Assembly: GCA_947457615.1 (NCBI GenBank)
Contig: CANGWK010000001.1
Coordinates: 143,044 to 207,043 of the forward strand
DNA: 64,000 nucleotides
Origin: Flavobacteriaceae bacterium
GTDB taxonomy: Bacteria; Bacteroidota; Bacteroidia; Flavobacteriales; Flavobacteriaceae
Reading direction: 5' to 3'
The notes under the pieces are model-generated. The model was not told where the DNA came from. It searched no databases and saw only the letters and a list, made by a program, of their open reading frames with translations. Position numbers and translations under genes: made by a program. Position 1 is the first letter of the stretch. Every line of letters starts with the position of its first letter. Positions 34,683-44,629 of the stretch are shown here, piece after piece.

Positions 34683-37385
34683 TTGCGTACAAACTTATTT
34701 TATATCGTTTTATTAGCATATTTTCTAACAATAGGAAATTCATTTCTATTTGCTCAAGAAACACCTAAAAATCAAAAACCTTTCCCAACTAAAAATCAAA
34801 AGGTTAAACCACAAAATAGTTCTGAAATAAATCCTTCAAAAGAAAGTTCTATTATAAAAAAAGTAGATACCATTAAGATTGACACTGTTAAAAAATTCAA
34901 ATCTGTTTTGGAAGGGAAAGTAAAATACCATGCTAAAAAGTATGCTAAATTTGATCAAAAGAAAAAATTAATTACTCTTTATGATGAAGCAGAATTAAAT
35001 TACTTAGATTATAACTTAAAAGCTGGGATTATTGTTTTTGATTATGCGAAAAATGAAGTTTATGCTGGTAGATTAAAAGATTCTGTTGGAAATTATAGGC
35101 AATTACCTAATTTTAAACAAGGATCTAACGTAATTGAACCAGATTCTATTAGATTTAACTTCAAAACAAAAAAAGCATTAATTTGGAATTCTAGAACTAC
35201 ACAACAAGAGTTAAACATAAAAGCAAAAATTTCTAAGAAAGAGAACGACTCTATTTACTTCATGAAAGGAGCGCATTTAACAACTGCCAAAGATATTGAA
35301 GATCCTGAATATTATTTTTTGGTAAACAAAATGAAATTTGTACCCGGAAAAAAAGTAGTAATTGGAACTACCAATTTATGGATTGAAAATGTTCCAACCC
35401 CACTAGCTTTGCCTTTTGCTTTTTTTCCTATAACCCAAACTAGCCACTCCGGAATTATCCCTCCTAGTTTTGGACAAAATAATGAAAGAGGTTATGCCTT
35501 GCAAAACGGAGGATATTATTTTGCTTTAAGCGATAAATATGATCTTGCAGTTTTAGGAGATTACTATACAAATGGGAGTTATGCAACACGATTTGAATCG
35601 AGTTATGCAAATAAGTATAAGTTTAGTGGAAGGGTAAATATACGTTTCGAGAATTTAATTACTAGTGAGCGAGGGTATCCGGATTATGCGAAAAATAAAA
35701 TTTATAACATCCAATGGTCACATACTAAAGATATGAAATCCAATCCAAATTCAAGATTTTCGGCATCCGTAAATTTAGGAAGTAGTCAATATTTCCAACA
35801 ATCTATAAATCTCACCAACATTGGATCAACATTAAACAATACCCTAAGTTCCTCCTTATCCTATTCAAAAACGATTAATACTATCCCTCAAATAAACTTT
35901 TCATTATCTGCTACACATTCACAAAATACTCAATCAAAGGCAATTAATATGACTTTGCCATCGCTACAAGCAAGTGTAGATAGAATTTATCCATTTGTGG
36001 GAAAAGATGGATTGAAGAAAGGGTTTATAAAAAATATTAATTTGCAATATAATTTAAGAGGTGAAAATCAAATTATTACAACTGATGATTTATTCTTTAA
36101 AAAAGAAATGTTCTCTGCCGCTAAAGTAGGTTTCCAACATAGCATTCCGCTAAGTACTAATTTTAAAGTTTTTAAATATTTTAGTGCTTCTACTTCTGTT
36201 AATTATAATGAAGTATGGACTTTAAATACAATTCGTAAAGATTTTGTAATTACATCTTTTCCGCCAGCAATTCCTTCAGGAAAAGAAGTTGTTTCCAATA
36301 TTAATGGTTTTGATGCTTTTAGAACTTATTCTTTTTCTAATAGCCTTACTACAACAATTTACGGGACTTTTAATTTTGGAAAAAATAACCAAATTCAATC
36401 CATACGACATGTAATGCATCCTTCTATTTCGCATACGTACACTCCAAGTTTTGAAAAATACTACGATACATATGCAATTGACGCAAGTGGAAAGACAGCA
36501 CAATATTCTCGATTTGATAATGGAATTTATGGAGTACCAGGAAAAAATTATTCCAATAATATTGGATTTAATATAAATAATACTTTTGAAGCAAAGGTTA
36601 GAGATCGAGATAGTACTAAAACAGAACCTAAAAAAATAATGCTTTTAAACAATTTAAACCTGGCTACAAGTTATGATGTTTCTGCCGATTCGCTTCGTTG
36701 GTCGCCAATGAGATTGAGTGGTGGAACTACTTTGTTTAAACAAAAAATGAATATTAATTTTGCAACAACTCTTGACCCTTATGCTCTAGGTAAAGATAAT
36801 AGATCAAGAATTAACACTTTTAATGTGGAAGAAGGCGGAAGTTTATTTAGAATGACTAGTTCAAATATGACAATTAATTATTCTGTTTCTAGTTCAAAAG
36901 AAGATAAAACCAAAAAAAATCTACAAGGCTCAAAAAATGGTGGTCGAGAAGATGATTTATTTGGATCTAATACAGAAATAAACGACAATAGAGATAGCCA
37001 ATTTGCTAAGAAAGACGAGGATGACGATGGCTTTACAGGGTTTTATAATGCAAAAATACCATGGGACATGACTTTTGCTTATTCAATAACCTATTCTAAT
37101 TTAAATAACGAAAGAAAAATTTCTAGTAATTCGGTAATGATTTCGGCTAATACCGATTTAACACCTAAATGGAAAGTTGGAGTTTCAACCGGTTATGACT
37201 TTGTTAGAAAAGGAGTTACATTTACTCAAATTCGATTGAACCGAGATTTACTGAGTTGGAATATGAGTTTTAATTGGTCTCCTTTTGGGCAATCATATTG
37301 GGGATTCTTTATCGGAATTAAAGCAAGTGTATTGAAAGATATTAAATGGGATAAACGAAACCAATCTGATCGAATTCTAAAATAA
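34683..37385 (+). CDS. lptD: LPS-assembly protein LptD (OstA-like)
   Basis: A 900-residue outer-membrane protein for lipopolysaccharide insertion. Signal-type segment LLAYFLTIGNSFLFAQ, an N-terminal OstA-type beta-jelly-roll (residues about 70-235, with EGKVKYHAKKYAKFD and ITLYDEAELNYLDYNL), then the barrel, ending in aromatic-rich strands (WNMSFNWSPFGQSYWGFFIGIKAS). The start is TTG at 34683; the frame is open back to a stop at 34644 but has no ATG before about residue 200, so TTG is the only plausible start. A possible -7 box TAAGTTTG lies at 34627-34634. The gene is followed 5 bp later by ridA. Confidence 0.92.
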   Translation: MRTNLFYIVLLAYFLTIGNSFLFAQETPKNQKPFPTKNQKVKPQNSSEINPSKESSIIKKVDTIKIDTVKKFKSVLEGKVKYHAKKYAKFDQKKKLITLYDEAELNYLDYNLKAGIIVFDYAKNEVYAGRLKDSVGNYRQLPNFKQGSNVIEPDSIRFNFKTKKALIWNSRTTQQELNIKAKISKKENDSIYFMKGAHLTTAKDIEDPEYYFLVNKMKFVPGKKVVIGTTNLWIENVPTPLALPFAFFPITQTSHSGIIPPSFGQNNERGYALQNGGYYFALSDKYDLAVLGDYYTNGSYATRFESSYANKYKFSGRVNIRFENLITSERGYPDYAKNKIYNIQWSHTKDMKSNPNSRFSASVNLGSSQYFQQSINLTNIGSTLNNTLSSSLSYSKTINTIPQINFSLSATHSQNTQSKAINMTLPSLQASVDRIYPFVGKDGLKKGFIKNINLQYNLRGENQIITTDDLFFKKEMFSAAKVGFQHSIPLSTNFKVFKYFSASTSVNYNEVWTLNTIRKDFVITSFPPAIPSGKEVVSNINGFDAFRTYSFSNSLTTTIYGTFNFGKNNQIQSIRHVMHPSISHTYTPSFEKYYDTYAIDASGKTAQYSRFDNGIYGVPGKNYSNNIGFNINNTFEAKVRDRDSTKTEPKKIMLLNNLNLATSYDVSADSLRWSPMRLSGGTTLFKQKMNINFATTLDPYALGKDNRSRINTFNVEEGGSLFRMTSSNMTINYSVSSSKEDKTKKNLQGSKNGGREDDLFGSNTEINDNRDSQFAKKDEDDDGFTGFYNAKIPWDMTFAYSITYSNLNNERKISSNSVMISANTDLTPKWKVGVSTGYDFVRKGVTFTQIRLNRDLLSWNMSFNWSPFGQSYWGFFIGIKASVLKDIKWDKRNQSDRILK

Positions 37386-37390
37386 AACAA

Positions 37391-37771
37391 ATGAAAAGAA
37401 TAATTAACACTCCAAATGCTCCCGCTCCTATAGGCCCATATAACCAAGCCGTTTTGAAAGGTGGCACTTTATATACTTCAGGACAAATTGCATTAGATCC
37501 CGAAACAATGGAACTAATTCTCGAATCTATCGAGGCTGAAACTACCCAAGTAATGCAAAATATGAAAGCTGTTTTGGAAGCTGCAGGAATGACTTTTGAA
37601 AATGTAGTAAAATCTACCATATTTATTATGGATATGAATGATTTTGCTAGAATAAACTCGATATACGGAAGCTATTTTGACGAAAAAACAGCTCCTGCCA
37701 GAGAAACAGTTCAAGTTGATGGTTTACCAAAAGGGGTAAATATTGAAATTTCTATGATTGCTATTAAATAG
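37391..37771 (+). CDS. ridA: RidA family enamine/imine deaminase
   Basis: A 126-residue RidA (YjgF/UK114) protein, which speeds hydrolysis of reactive enamine/imine intermediates. Conserved segments: APIGPYNQAVLKGGTLYTSGQIA, ENVVKSTIFIMDMNDF, and PARETVQVDGLPKGVNIEISMIA carrying the arginine that binds the substrate carboxylate. Length is normal. It follows lptD within 5 bp, which suggests co-transcription although the functions differ. Confidence 0.95.
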   Translation: MKRIINTPNAPAPIGPYNQAVLKGGTLYTSGQIALDPETMELILESIEAETTQVMQNMKAVLEAAGMTFENVVKSTIFIMDMNDFARINSIYGSYFDEKTAPARETVQVDGLPKGVNIEISMIAIK

Positions 37772-37898
37772 TAAGGTATTTATTTGTTTTGTCTGAATAT
37801 TTTAGATGCATAAATAAATTATTTAAATTTATAATTAATATTTATTAATTTAAACCTTTTATCAAGATTATTGTCCTACTTTAATTTATTATTACCTT

Positions 37899-39698
37899 AT
37901 GAAAAACCAATATACACGCAGGAAATTTTTCTCAAAAATAGTATCTGGAAAAGGTAAAATTACCGATGAATTATTTGAAAAATATAAAAGAAAAAATTAT
38001 TCTACAAGGCATTATAAAACTACAAATGAAGAAGCAAGAGTAGGTAATATAACAAGTGGCTTATCTCCTTATACAGGAAGTTGGACTACCCAACAAGCCC
38101 TGCATTTATTACGTCGTACTCAATATGGATTTAAGAAAGCTGATGTAGATTCAATAGTTTCAATGGGAATGACGACAGCAGTTAATTCACTATTAAATGT
38201 TGTAACTAATTTACCATCACCTCCTATTAATTACTATCAAAACACTTTGGCTGATGAAGGAAATATTGCTTATGGTGCTGATTGGACTCAAAATGCATTT
38301 GGCACTAGTGGAGTAGGAAATTCAACCAATAATATAAGAAATGATAGTTTAACTTTTTGGAATGTCGGACTTGCTTTAAACCAAGAATTAAATATTAGAG
38401 AAAAAATGACCTGGTTTTGGTACCATTTCATTCCAATAAATTTTGAAACAATTAGAGTTGCTAATTATTCTTATTGTGGCTCCAATTCGGCACGTATTAG
38501 TTATGATTTTATTGAACATTCTAGAGCTAACAGTTTAGGTAATTTTAAAAATTTTGTTAGAAATATTGCCACGCAACCAGCAATGATGTACTACCTCAAC
38601 AACCAGTCCAATACTAATACAGCTCCCGATGAAAATTTTGCAAGAGAGTTAATGGAATTGTTTACTTTAGGAAAAGATCCATTAAGCCAATACACCGAAA
38701 CGGATGTGATAAATGCTGCAAAAGTGTTAACAGGTTGGAGAGTTCAAAACTTAAATACCTACCCTACATCTACTAGCTTTGTATCATCACTCCACGACAC
38801 AGGTATTAAAACATTTTCTTCATTTTTTAATAACGCCACTATAGGAAACACTGGCCCAACAGAATTGGACACTTTTATAGACCTTATTTTTTCAAAAACA
38901 CAAGTGGTTTCTGAATACATCTGCCGACGATTGTACCGCTATTTTGTTTATTATGATATTGATGCAAATATTGAAGCAAATGTAATTACACCTCTTGCAC
39001 AACATTTTGTTGCTAATAATTGGGAAATTCAACCAGTTTTGGATAAACTATTTAAGAGTCAACATTTTTATGATATGGCAAATTTTGGTGTATATATTAA
39101 AACTCCGTTTGATTTAGTGATAGGCTCAATGCGTACTTTTAATTTAAATTATAATGTATCTGATCCTACAAATTTTGAAGCACAATATTATGTATGGAAA
39201 GCTATTAACAATAAATATTTAGTTACACTAGATCAGGAAATGGGGAGTGTACCTAATGTTTCTGGATGGAATCCTTTTTACCAAAATCCGAATTTTCATG
39301 AATATTGGATAAATTCTAGTACAATCCAAAAAAGAGGAGCTTTCATTGATGTAATATTTAATGGAACTAATTTAAATTATAACGGATTACTCACCCGTAT
39401 AGAAGTAAATACCATTGCTTGGGTACAACAGTTTCCTGACGCAACTATAGCCGACCCGGAATTACTTGTTAATGCTTGTGTAGCTTATTTATTGCCAGTA
39501 GATTTGAGTGTAACTGTAAAAAGTAACCTTAAAACCCAAAACTTACTCTCCAATCAAATAAGTAATAGTTACTGGACTACTGCTTGGAATAATTATTTAG
39601 CAAATCCAACAAATACTAGTTATACTAATATTGTAAAACAACGACTTAAAAGTTTACTTCTAGCCATAACACAATTAGCCGAATACCAATTAATGTAA
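37899..39698 (+). CDS. DUF1800 domain-containing protein
   Basis: A 599-residue protein of the DUF1800 family. Segments QQALHLLRRTQYGFKKADVDSI, REKMTWFWYHFIPINF, DENFARELMELFTLGKD and the YTETDVINAAKVLTGWRV block are diagnostic. The N-terminus TRRKFFSKIVSG looks like a twin-arginine start but lacks a clear hydrophobic stretch, so export is uncertain. It is 4 bp ahead of a DUF1501 gene, the usual partner; the pair occurs across Bacteroidota and Planctomycetota and has no established function. Confidence 0.93.
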   Translation: MKNQYTRRKFFSKIVSGKGKITDELFEKYKRKNYSTRHYKTTNEEARVGNITSGLSPYTGSWTTQQALHLLRRTQYGFKKADVDSIVSMGMTTAVNSLLNVVTNLPSPPINYYQNTLADEGNIAYGADWTQNAFGTSGVGNSTNNIRNDSLTFWNVGLALNQELNIREKMTWFWYHFIPINFETIRVANYSYCGSNSARISYDFIEHSRANSLGNFKNFVRNIATQPAMMYYLNNQSNTNTAPDENFARELMELFTLGKDPLSQYTETDVINAAKVLTGWRVQNLNTYPTSTSFVSSLHDTGIKTFSSFFNNATIGNTGPTELDTFIDLIFSKTQVVSEYICRRLYRYFVYYDIDANIEANVITPLAQHFVANNWEIQPVLDKLFKSQHFYDMANFGVYIKTPFDLVIGSMRTFNLNYNVSDPTNFEAQYYVWKAINNKYLVTLDQEMGSVPNVSGWNPFYQNPNFHEYWINSSTIQKRGAFIDVIFNGTNLNYNGLLTRIEVNTIAWVQQFPDATIADPELLVNACVAYLLPVDLSVTVKSNLKTQNLLSNQISNSYWTTAWNNYLANPTNTSYTNIVKQRLKSLLLAITQLAEYQLM

Positions 39699-39702
39699 TC
39701 CT

Positions 39703-41322
39703 ATGAAAAGAAGAGAATTTATAAAAAAATCAGCGGTAGCGGCTTCTGTACCAATATTATTTCAAGGTATTCCGGTGATGGCATCTTCTGAAATTGCTAG
39801 TGAAACTTTAGAAAAAATGGCTTTATCTGCTATTAATTGTGGTCGAATCTTAGTGATTATACAGCAAAACGGAGGTAACGATGGATTGAATACGGTTTTT
39901 CCGCTCGACCAATGGAGTAGTTTAGTTAATGCGCGTTCTAATATTTTAATGAACAATTCTAGTGTTTTAACTTTAGCCAATAACAACACTACAGGCTTGC
40001 ATCCTGCAATGCCCGAAATGAAAAACCTATACAATAGCGGAAAAATGATGGTGGTGCAAGGGGTTTCCTACCCAAACCCAAATTATAGCCATTTTAGAGC
40101 AACCGATATTTGGTTTACTGGCTCTGGAAGCACAACTACTTTGGATAGCGGTTGGCTTGGACGAGCACTAGATATTAAGTATCCTAATTTCCCTACTGCG
40201 TATCCATCAACAGACATGCCTGATCCTTTAGCAATTCAAATAGGTTCTACACTGCCTTTTTCTTTGCAAGGTCCTAATTTAAATATGGGTTATAGTGCCC
40301 CCGATCCTGCTTCACTTTTGAATGTAATCAATGGTATTACTGACCCTGCTCCTAATTCAGATTATGGCAACGAACTTACTTTTTTAAGATTGATGAAAGA
40401 CCAAAGTAATGTGTATCGAGCTGCTATTCAAAATGCTTATTATGTCCAGTTGAATACTTCGGTAAACTACCCTTCTAATAATAAATTAGCTGATCAATTA
40501 AAAATTGTAGCTAAACTAATTAATGGTGGACTTCAAACTCCCGTATATATAGTTAATCATCCCAATTCACATGATACTCATAGTAGTCAAGTAGATTCTT
40601 TAGATAAAACACAGGGTGAACAAGCAGTAAATTTAACTTTACTATCCCAAGCAATTGGGGCGTTTCAGCAAGACTTGGAAGCCATGGGAAAAGACAATAA
40701 AGTAGCTGGAATGACTTTTAGCGAATTTGGAAGACGTATTAAAAGTAATGCAAGTCTAGGTACTGATCATGGTACAGGTGCTCCAGTAATTTTCTTTGGA
40801 GCAGTATTAAATACTAGTCCTACACAAGTTAGCGGCACTGCATATCCAGTACCAGGAATGATTGGAAGTTCTCCAATTTTACCAACTAACGCAGTATCTA
40901 GTGATCAAGTACCAATGCAATTTGATTATCGACAACTCTATACAACGGTTATGCAAGACTGGCTGTGTATGACAGAAGCCGAAGCTAGTCAAGTATTAGG
41001 GACAAACTATGTTAAATTGCCAATCTTTAATGAGACTTTATTGAGTAGTATAAATTTTGATAATGAGCAAAATCAAAGTTTATTTTTATCTCCAAATCCT
41101 AATACAGATGGGCGATTTACAATTCGTTTTCCAGAAACTATAAATACAACTTTACATATTACTTTGATGTCTATAAATGGAAGTGTAATAGATACCAGAA
41201 TAGTTAACATAAACTCACAAGAATTGTCTGTTGAATATTCAAATTTAACTTCTGCATCTACTTATATTTTAGTAGTGGAATGGAATGGCAATAGATTTTA
41301 TAAAAAAGTGCTTACCAAATAA
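39703..41322 (+). CDS. DUF1501 domain-containing protein with T9SS sorting domain
   Basis: A 539-residue exported DUF1501 (sulfatase-like fold) protein. It begins KRREFIKKSAVAASVPILF, a Tat-like signal. The DUF1501 body has ILVIIQQNGGNDGLNTVFP, HSSQVDSL, the EFGRRIKSNASLGTDHGTGAPVIFF region, and QFDYRQLYTTVMQDWL. The last 80 residues form a type A sorting domain (FLSPNPNTDGRFTIRF ... YILVVEWNGNRFYKKVLTK), so the protein should leave through type IX secretion. It is the partner of the upstream DUF1800 gene (4-bp gap). Confidence 0.93.
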   Translation: MKRREFIKKSAVAASVPILFQGIPVMASSEIASETLEKMALSAINCGRILVIIQQNGGNDGLNTVFPLDQWSSLVNARSNILMNNSSVLTLANNNTTGLHPAMPEMKNLYNSGKMMVVQGVSYPNPNYSHFRATDIWFTGSGSTTTLDSGWLGRALDIKYPNFPTAYPSTDMPDPLAIQIGSTLPFSLQGPNLNMGYSAPDPASLLNVINGITDPAPNSDYGNELTFLRLMKDQSNVYRAAIQNAYYVQLNTSVNYPSNNKLADQLKIVAKLINGGLQTPVYIVNHPNSHDTHSSQVDSLDKTQGEQAVNLTLLSQAIGAFQQDLEAMGKDNKVAGMTFSEFGRRIKSNASLGTDHGTGAPVIFFGAVLNTSPTQVSGTAYPVPGMIGSSPILPTNAVSSDQVPMQFDYRQLYTTVMQDWLCMTEAEASQVLGTNYVKLPIFNETLLSSINFDNEQNQSLFLSPNPNTDGRFTIRFPETINTTLHITLMSINGSVIDTRIVNINSQELSVEYSNLTSASTYILVVEWNGNRFYKKVLTK

Positions 41323-41338
41323 TTGTATTAAAAATATT

Positions 41339-41971
41339 TCAATTCATCATTCTTTTTTCCAAATCTTTCAAGATATCTCTTCTACCAAGAATTCCGTTGT
41401 AATTTTCGATAACTCTTTCCATAATTTCAATATCATCTTCAGCTATTAAAACTAAATCAGAATCCTTATCAAATTTAGAAACAGCACTTTTAAAATCCTT
41501 TCCTTTGATATATTTAGGAATTCTATCAAAAATCAAATCATTGTAACGTTCTGCAATTGTATTCAAATTCATATAACAGTCGAAGGCCTCATCTTCTGAT
41601 TTATCATACAAATACGATTCTATAGCGCCTTCCATATAACATTCATAAAGCTCCATAGAACCTTTTAAAACTGCTGTTTGAAAGAAACAATTATCTGGAA
41701 AATTAATCATGGCAAACTCTACGTCTCTACTAAGTATAATCTCTAAAAGTTTGGCAGTATCTTTTGAATTAGTCGTAGAATGTCTATTTAATAAAAAAGC
41801 AGATAATAAAAGACTAGCATTGTTTATATCGGTAACTAATAACAATTCATCTATTAAAGAATTAAAACCTTTAAGATCATTTTTATCAGCACATTTTTCT
41901 AATTTGGAAAGTACCTGTTTGTCGGTGTTCATTTTTTTAACAAATTTAAGGTAACTTTCATGTAAATTCAC
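41339..41971 (-). CDS. Protein of unknown function, possibly helical-repeat
   Basis: A 210-residue soluble, acidic and helical protein with no signal peptide or membrane segment. It has repeated short helical patterns (KNDLKGFNSLIDELL, TKLLEIILSRDVEFAM style) that resemble an ankyrin- or TPR-like repeat, but I recognise no named domain. The ATG at 41971 lies 17 bp after the MFS transporter stop, and a second in-frame ATG is 13 residues on. It likely shares the transporter's transcript. Confidence 0.65.
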   Translation of the reverse strand: MNLHESYLKFVKKMNTDKQVLSKLEKCADKNDLKGFNSLIDELLLVTDINNASLLLSAFLLNRHSTTNSKDTAKLLEIILSRDVEFAMINFPDNCFFQTAVLKGSMELYECYMEGAIESYLYDKSEDEAFDCYMNLNTIAERYNDLIFDRIPKYIKGKDFKSAVSKFDKDSDLVLIAEDDIEIMERVIENYNGILGRRDILKDLEKRMMN

Positions 41972-41988
41972 TTTAATTCTAAAAGAAA

Positions 41989-43272
41989 TTATTCTTCTTT
42001 TTTATCATCAAAAGTAAAATTTCGCAATTGAGGTACTTTTACAAAAGTAAAGGCTATAACTCCTAAAGTAAGGCAGCCACCAACAACCACAGCACGAACG
42101 GTTCCAAGCCAATTGGCCATAACGCCACTCTCAAAATCACCAAATTCGTTAGACGAACTTACAAACATAGTATTCACAGCAGAAACTCTTCCACGCATTG
42201 CATCTGGAGTAACCAATTGCAAAATTGTACTCCGAATTACAACACTCACTGCATCCAACATTCCGGATAGTAAAAGCATCGCAAACGAAAGATAAAAATT
42301 AGTCGATATTCCAAAAACAATTATTGATAATGCAAAACCAGTTATACAAATAAAAAGTTTATTACCTGGATTGGTTTTCAAAGGCAAAAAAGCTAATAAT
42401 CCTAGGGTTAATAAGGCACCAATTCCGGGTGCCGCACGCAACGCTCCAAAGCCTATTTCGTTTACATGTAATATTTCTTTTTGATATACTGGTAACAACG
42501 CTATGGCACCGCCAAACAATACTGAAAACATATCTAAACATTGAGCAGCTAATAAAGTAGGCGTTTGAATTACAAATTTTAATCCTTCTTTTATGCTGAA
42601 CAATATAGGTTCCTTTTCGCGCTTTAATATTGGCTTTATTTCGATTTTAAAAATTGGAAAATAAATTAAAATAATAATAAAAATAATTGCAACTAGGCCA
42701 AATGGAATTCCGAAAAATGCAATAAATATCCCTGCTACTAATGGACCTAAAACCGCACCCATTTGCCAAGACATGCTACTCCAACTTGTGGCATTTGCAA
42801 AATGTTCTCTCGGAACTATTAATCCGAAAAGCGAAAACATAGACGGACTAAAAAACGAACGAAGAATACCGCCAATAAAAACAAAAAAATAAATTAAATA
42901 AACTATTAAAGATGTCGAAATACTTTTTTCTGTTAAAGGTAACGCTAATAAAAATAAGCAAATTGCTGTAAGTAAATATCCCGATAGACATTTTACAACC
43001 ATTTTCCTCTTTTCACTTTGGTCAACAAAATGCCCTGCAAATAAAGAACACCCTATAGCAGGAATAACTTCGGCAAGGCCAACAAAACCTAAAGAAAGTT
43101 TGCTATTTGTAATATGATAAACCCAATAATACAAAATGGTAGATTGCATATTCAATGCGAAAATTAATCCGAATCGGGTAGATAGAAAAGCTATAAATTC
43201 TTTTATTTTTAGAGCAGGGTTTTTATAAAAAAATCCTGATGAATCAACCGATGAAGGATAGTCTGTTTTCAT
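41989..43272 (-). CDS. MFS transporter (MFS_3/EntS-like exporter)
   Basis: A 427-residue inner-membrane transporter with about 12 membrane helices. The loop GHFVDQSEKRKMVVK between helices 2 and 3 is the typical MFS motif A (GxxxDRxGRR-like), and GFVGLAEVIPAIGCSLFAG precedes it. It resembles the Enterobactin-exporter-like MFS_3 group. No substrate is suggested by the neighbours. The ATG at 43272 is preceded by a long AT-rich spacer shared with the divergent pentapeptide-repeat gene. Confidence 0.9.
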   Translation of the reverse strand: MKTDYPSSVDSSGFFYKNPALKIKEFIAFLSTRFGLIFALNMQSTILYYWVYHITNSKLSLGFVGLAEVIPAIGCSLFAGHFVDQSEKRKMVVKCLSGYLLTAICLFLLALPLTEKSISTSLIVYLIYFFVFIGGILRSFFSPSMFSLFGLIVPREHFANATSWSSMSWQMGAVLGPLVAGIFIAFFGIPFGLVAIIFIIILIYFPIFKIEIKPILKREKEPILFSIKEGLKFVIQTPTLLAAQCLDMFSVLFGGAIALLPVYQKEILHVNEIGFGALRAAPGIGALLTLGLLAFLPLKTNPGNKLFICITGFALSIIVFGISTNFYLSFAMLLLSGMLDAVSVVIRSTILQLVTPDAMRGRVSAVNTMFVSSSNEFGDFESGVMANWLGTVRAVVVGGCLTLGVIAFTFVKVPQLRNFTFDDKKEE

Positions 43273-43452
43273 ATTTTAATTACAATGTAATCGAAATAGT
43301 AATAATAAAATCATCATTATTTCTATTTTCAAATGTATAAATTTCAATTTCTAGCAAGTACATGAAATAATGATTTATTTGAAAATTTATTAACAATAGA
43401 TAGCAATAGCTTGTTTCAAATTTCATTAGTTTTACACTCTAAAAAAAAAAAC

Positions 43453-44025
43453 ATGCACGCAGATTATATACTAGACCAAGAATTTAGAGATCAAATCCTA
43501 GACGATTCTAATACAAAGTTTAAAGATTTTGAAAATTGTAACTTCTATAATTGCGATTTTAGAAATTGTACTTTTCAGACTGTAACCTTCATCGATTGTA
43601 ATTTTTTCGATTGTAATTTTCAAGAAACAAAAATTAATTACGTCTCCTTACGTGGTGTATTTTTTAACCGCTGTAATTTTACTAGCGTAAATTTTGCAAT
43701 GACAGATCAAGTAATTTTCGAATTTCACTTTATAGATTGCCTATTAGATTATGCAAAATTTTATGCTTTAAAACTCAAAAAAATGCAATTTATTAATTGC
43801 AGTATGGTTGCAATAGATTTTATGTCGAGCGATTTAACCGAAGTATTGTTTGATAATTGCAATTTAAGAAGAGCTGTATTTATTGATACTATTGCAAACA
43901 AAGCAGATTTTTCTACCAGTTACGACTATGTTATTGATCCCGAAAAAAACAAAATAAAAAAAGCAATTTTTTCTATTGATGGTTTGAAAGGTCTGTTAGA
44001 AAAATACGATATTGTTGTGAAGTAA
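43453..44025 (+). CDS. Pentapeptide repeat protein
   Basis: A 190-residue right-handed quadrilateral beta-helix protein made of A(D/N)LXX-type pentapeptides. The Cys/Asn-rich repeats are plain to see: FENCNFYNCDFRNCTF, TFIDCNFFDCNF, SLRGVFFNRCNFTSVNF and later DLTEVLFDNCNLRRAVF. Such proteins can mimic DNA (Qnr/MfpA) or serve as scaffolds, and no role is implied here. The start is the ATG at 43453; a longer frame from 43411 would add 14 residues with a run of lysines. A terminator follows at 44068. Confidence 0.88.
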   Translation: MHADYILDQEFRDQILDDSNTKFKDFENCNFYNCDFRNCTFQTVTFIDCNFFDCNFQETKINYVSLRGVFFNRCNFTSVNFAMTDQVIFEFHFIDCLLDYAKFYALKLKKMQFINCSMVAIDFMSSDLTEVLFDNCNLRRAVFIDTIANKADFSTSYDYVIDPEKNKIKKAIFSIDGLKGLLEKYDIVVK

Positions 44026-44067
44026 TTATTGTTTAAGATATTATTTTTTCACTGATAATAAAATAAA

Positions 44068-44090
44068 AAGGTAAGCATCTCGCTTACCTT
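44068..44090. terminator. Bidirectional terminator
   Basis: AAGGTAAGC pairs with GCTTACCTT around a five-base loop. A-rich sequence precedes and T-rich sequence follows, between two convergent genes. Confidence 0.85.
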
Positions 44091-44096
44091 TATTAT

Positions 44097-44522
44097 TTAA
44101 ATTACTTCAATTTGTGGATTTATCTTTTTCATTTCTGCAATAAAAATATCGCTTTTTATTGGAGAAATAAATAAATCATCAAAAGTATTATAAGTTATAA
44201 TAAAACCCTTGGTATCCAAAGCTGGCTTTAGCATTACCGGAACATTTAACCCAGAATAACGCTTAATAGTTTTTATTTTATCAATTGCAACCCTCCCTCT
44301 AAAAGGTCCCGATCGATACAATAAAAAATTGTTTTTAATAACATATCGAGTGTCAAGCAAAACCCAAAGTACAAATCCTGTAGCTAAAGAAATAATAACC
44401 ATTGGAATAATTGGTGTATTTCCTTTTTCGTAATTTAAAGCAAGCATTACTGTAAAAAATAAAACTATGCCCCAAAGAATAGCAATTGTAAAAGTGTTTT
44501 TGGTAGATAAAAATCGATTCAT
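44097..44522 (-). CDS. Bacterial PH-domain membrane protein
   Basis: A 141-residue protein with two membrane helices (about residues 13-29 and 38-56) followed by a bacterial PH-like beta domain (RYVIKNNFLLYRSGPFRGRVAIDKIKTIKR in parts, and KGFIITYNTFDDLFISP). It fits the bPH_4/DUF1200 type of small membrane proteins. The function is unknown. It lies between convergent and divergent neighbours, with a divergent menB about 107 bp away. Confidence 0.8.
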   Translation of the reverse strand: MNRFLSTKNTFTIAILWGIVLFFTVMLALNYEKGNTPIIPMVIISLATGFVLWVLLDTRYVIKNNFLLYRSGPFRGRVAIDKIKTIKRYSGLNVPVMLKPALDTKGFIITYNTFDDLFISPIKSDIFIAEMKKINPQIEVI

Positions 44523-44629
44523 AATATTTTAAAAGGGCTTTTAGTGGTAGAAACTAAAAAATCATTTAATTTTACGCTAAATTAATACAATTTAGTAATA
44601 CAATCGAAATTAAATAAAAATAGTTTTCA

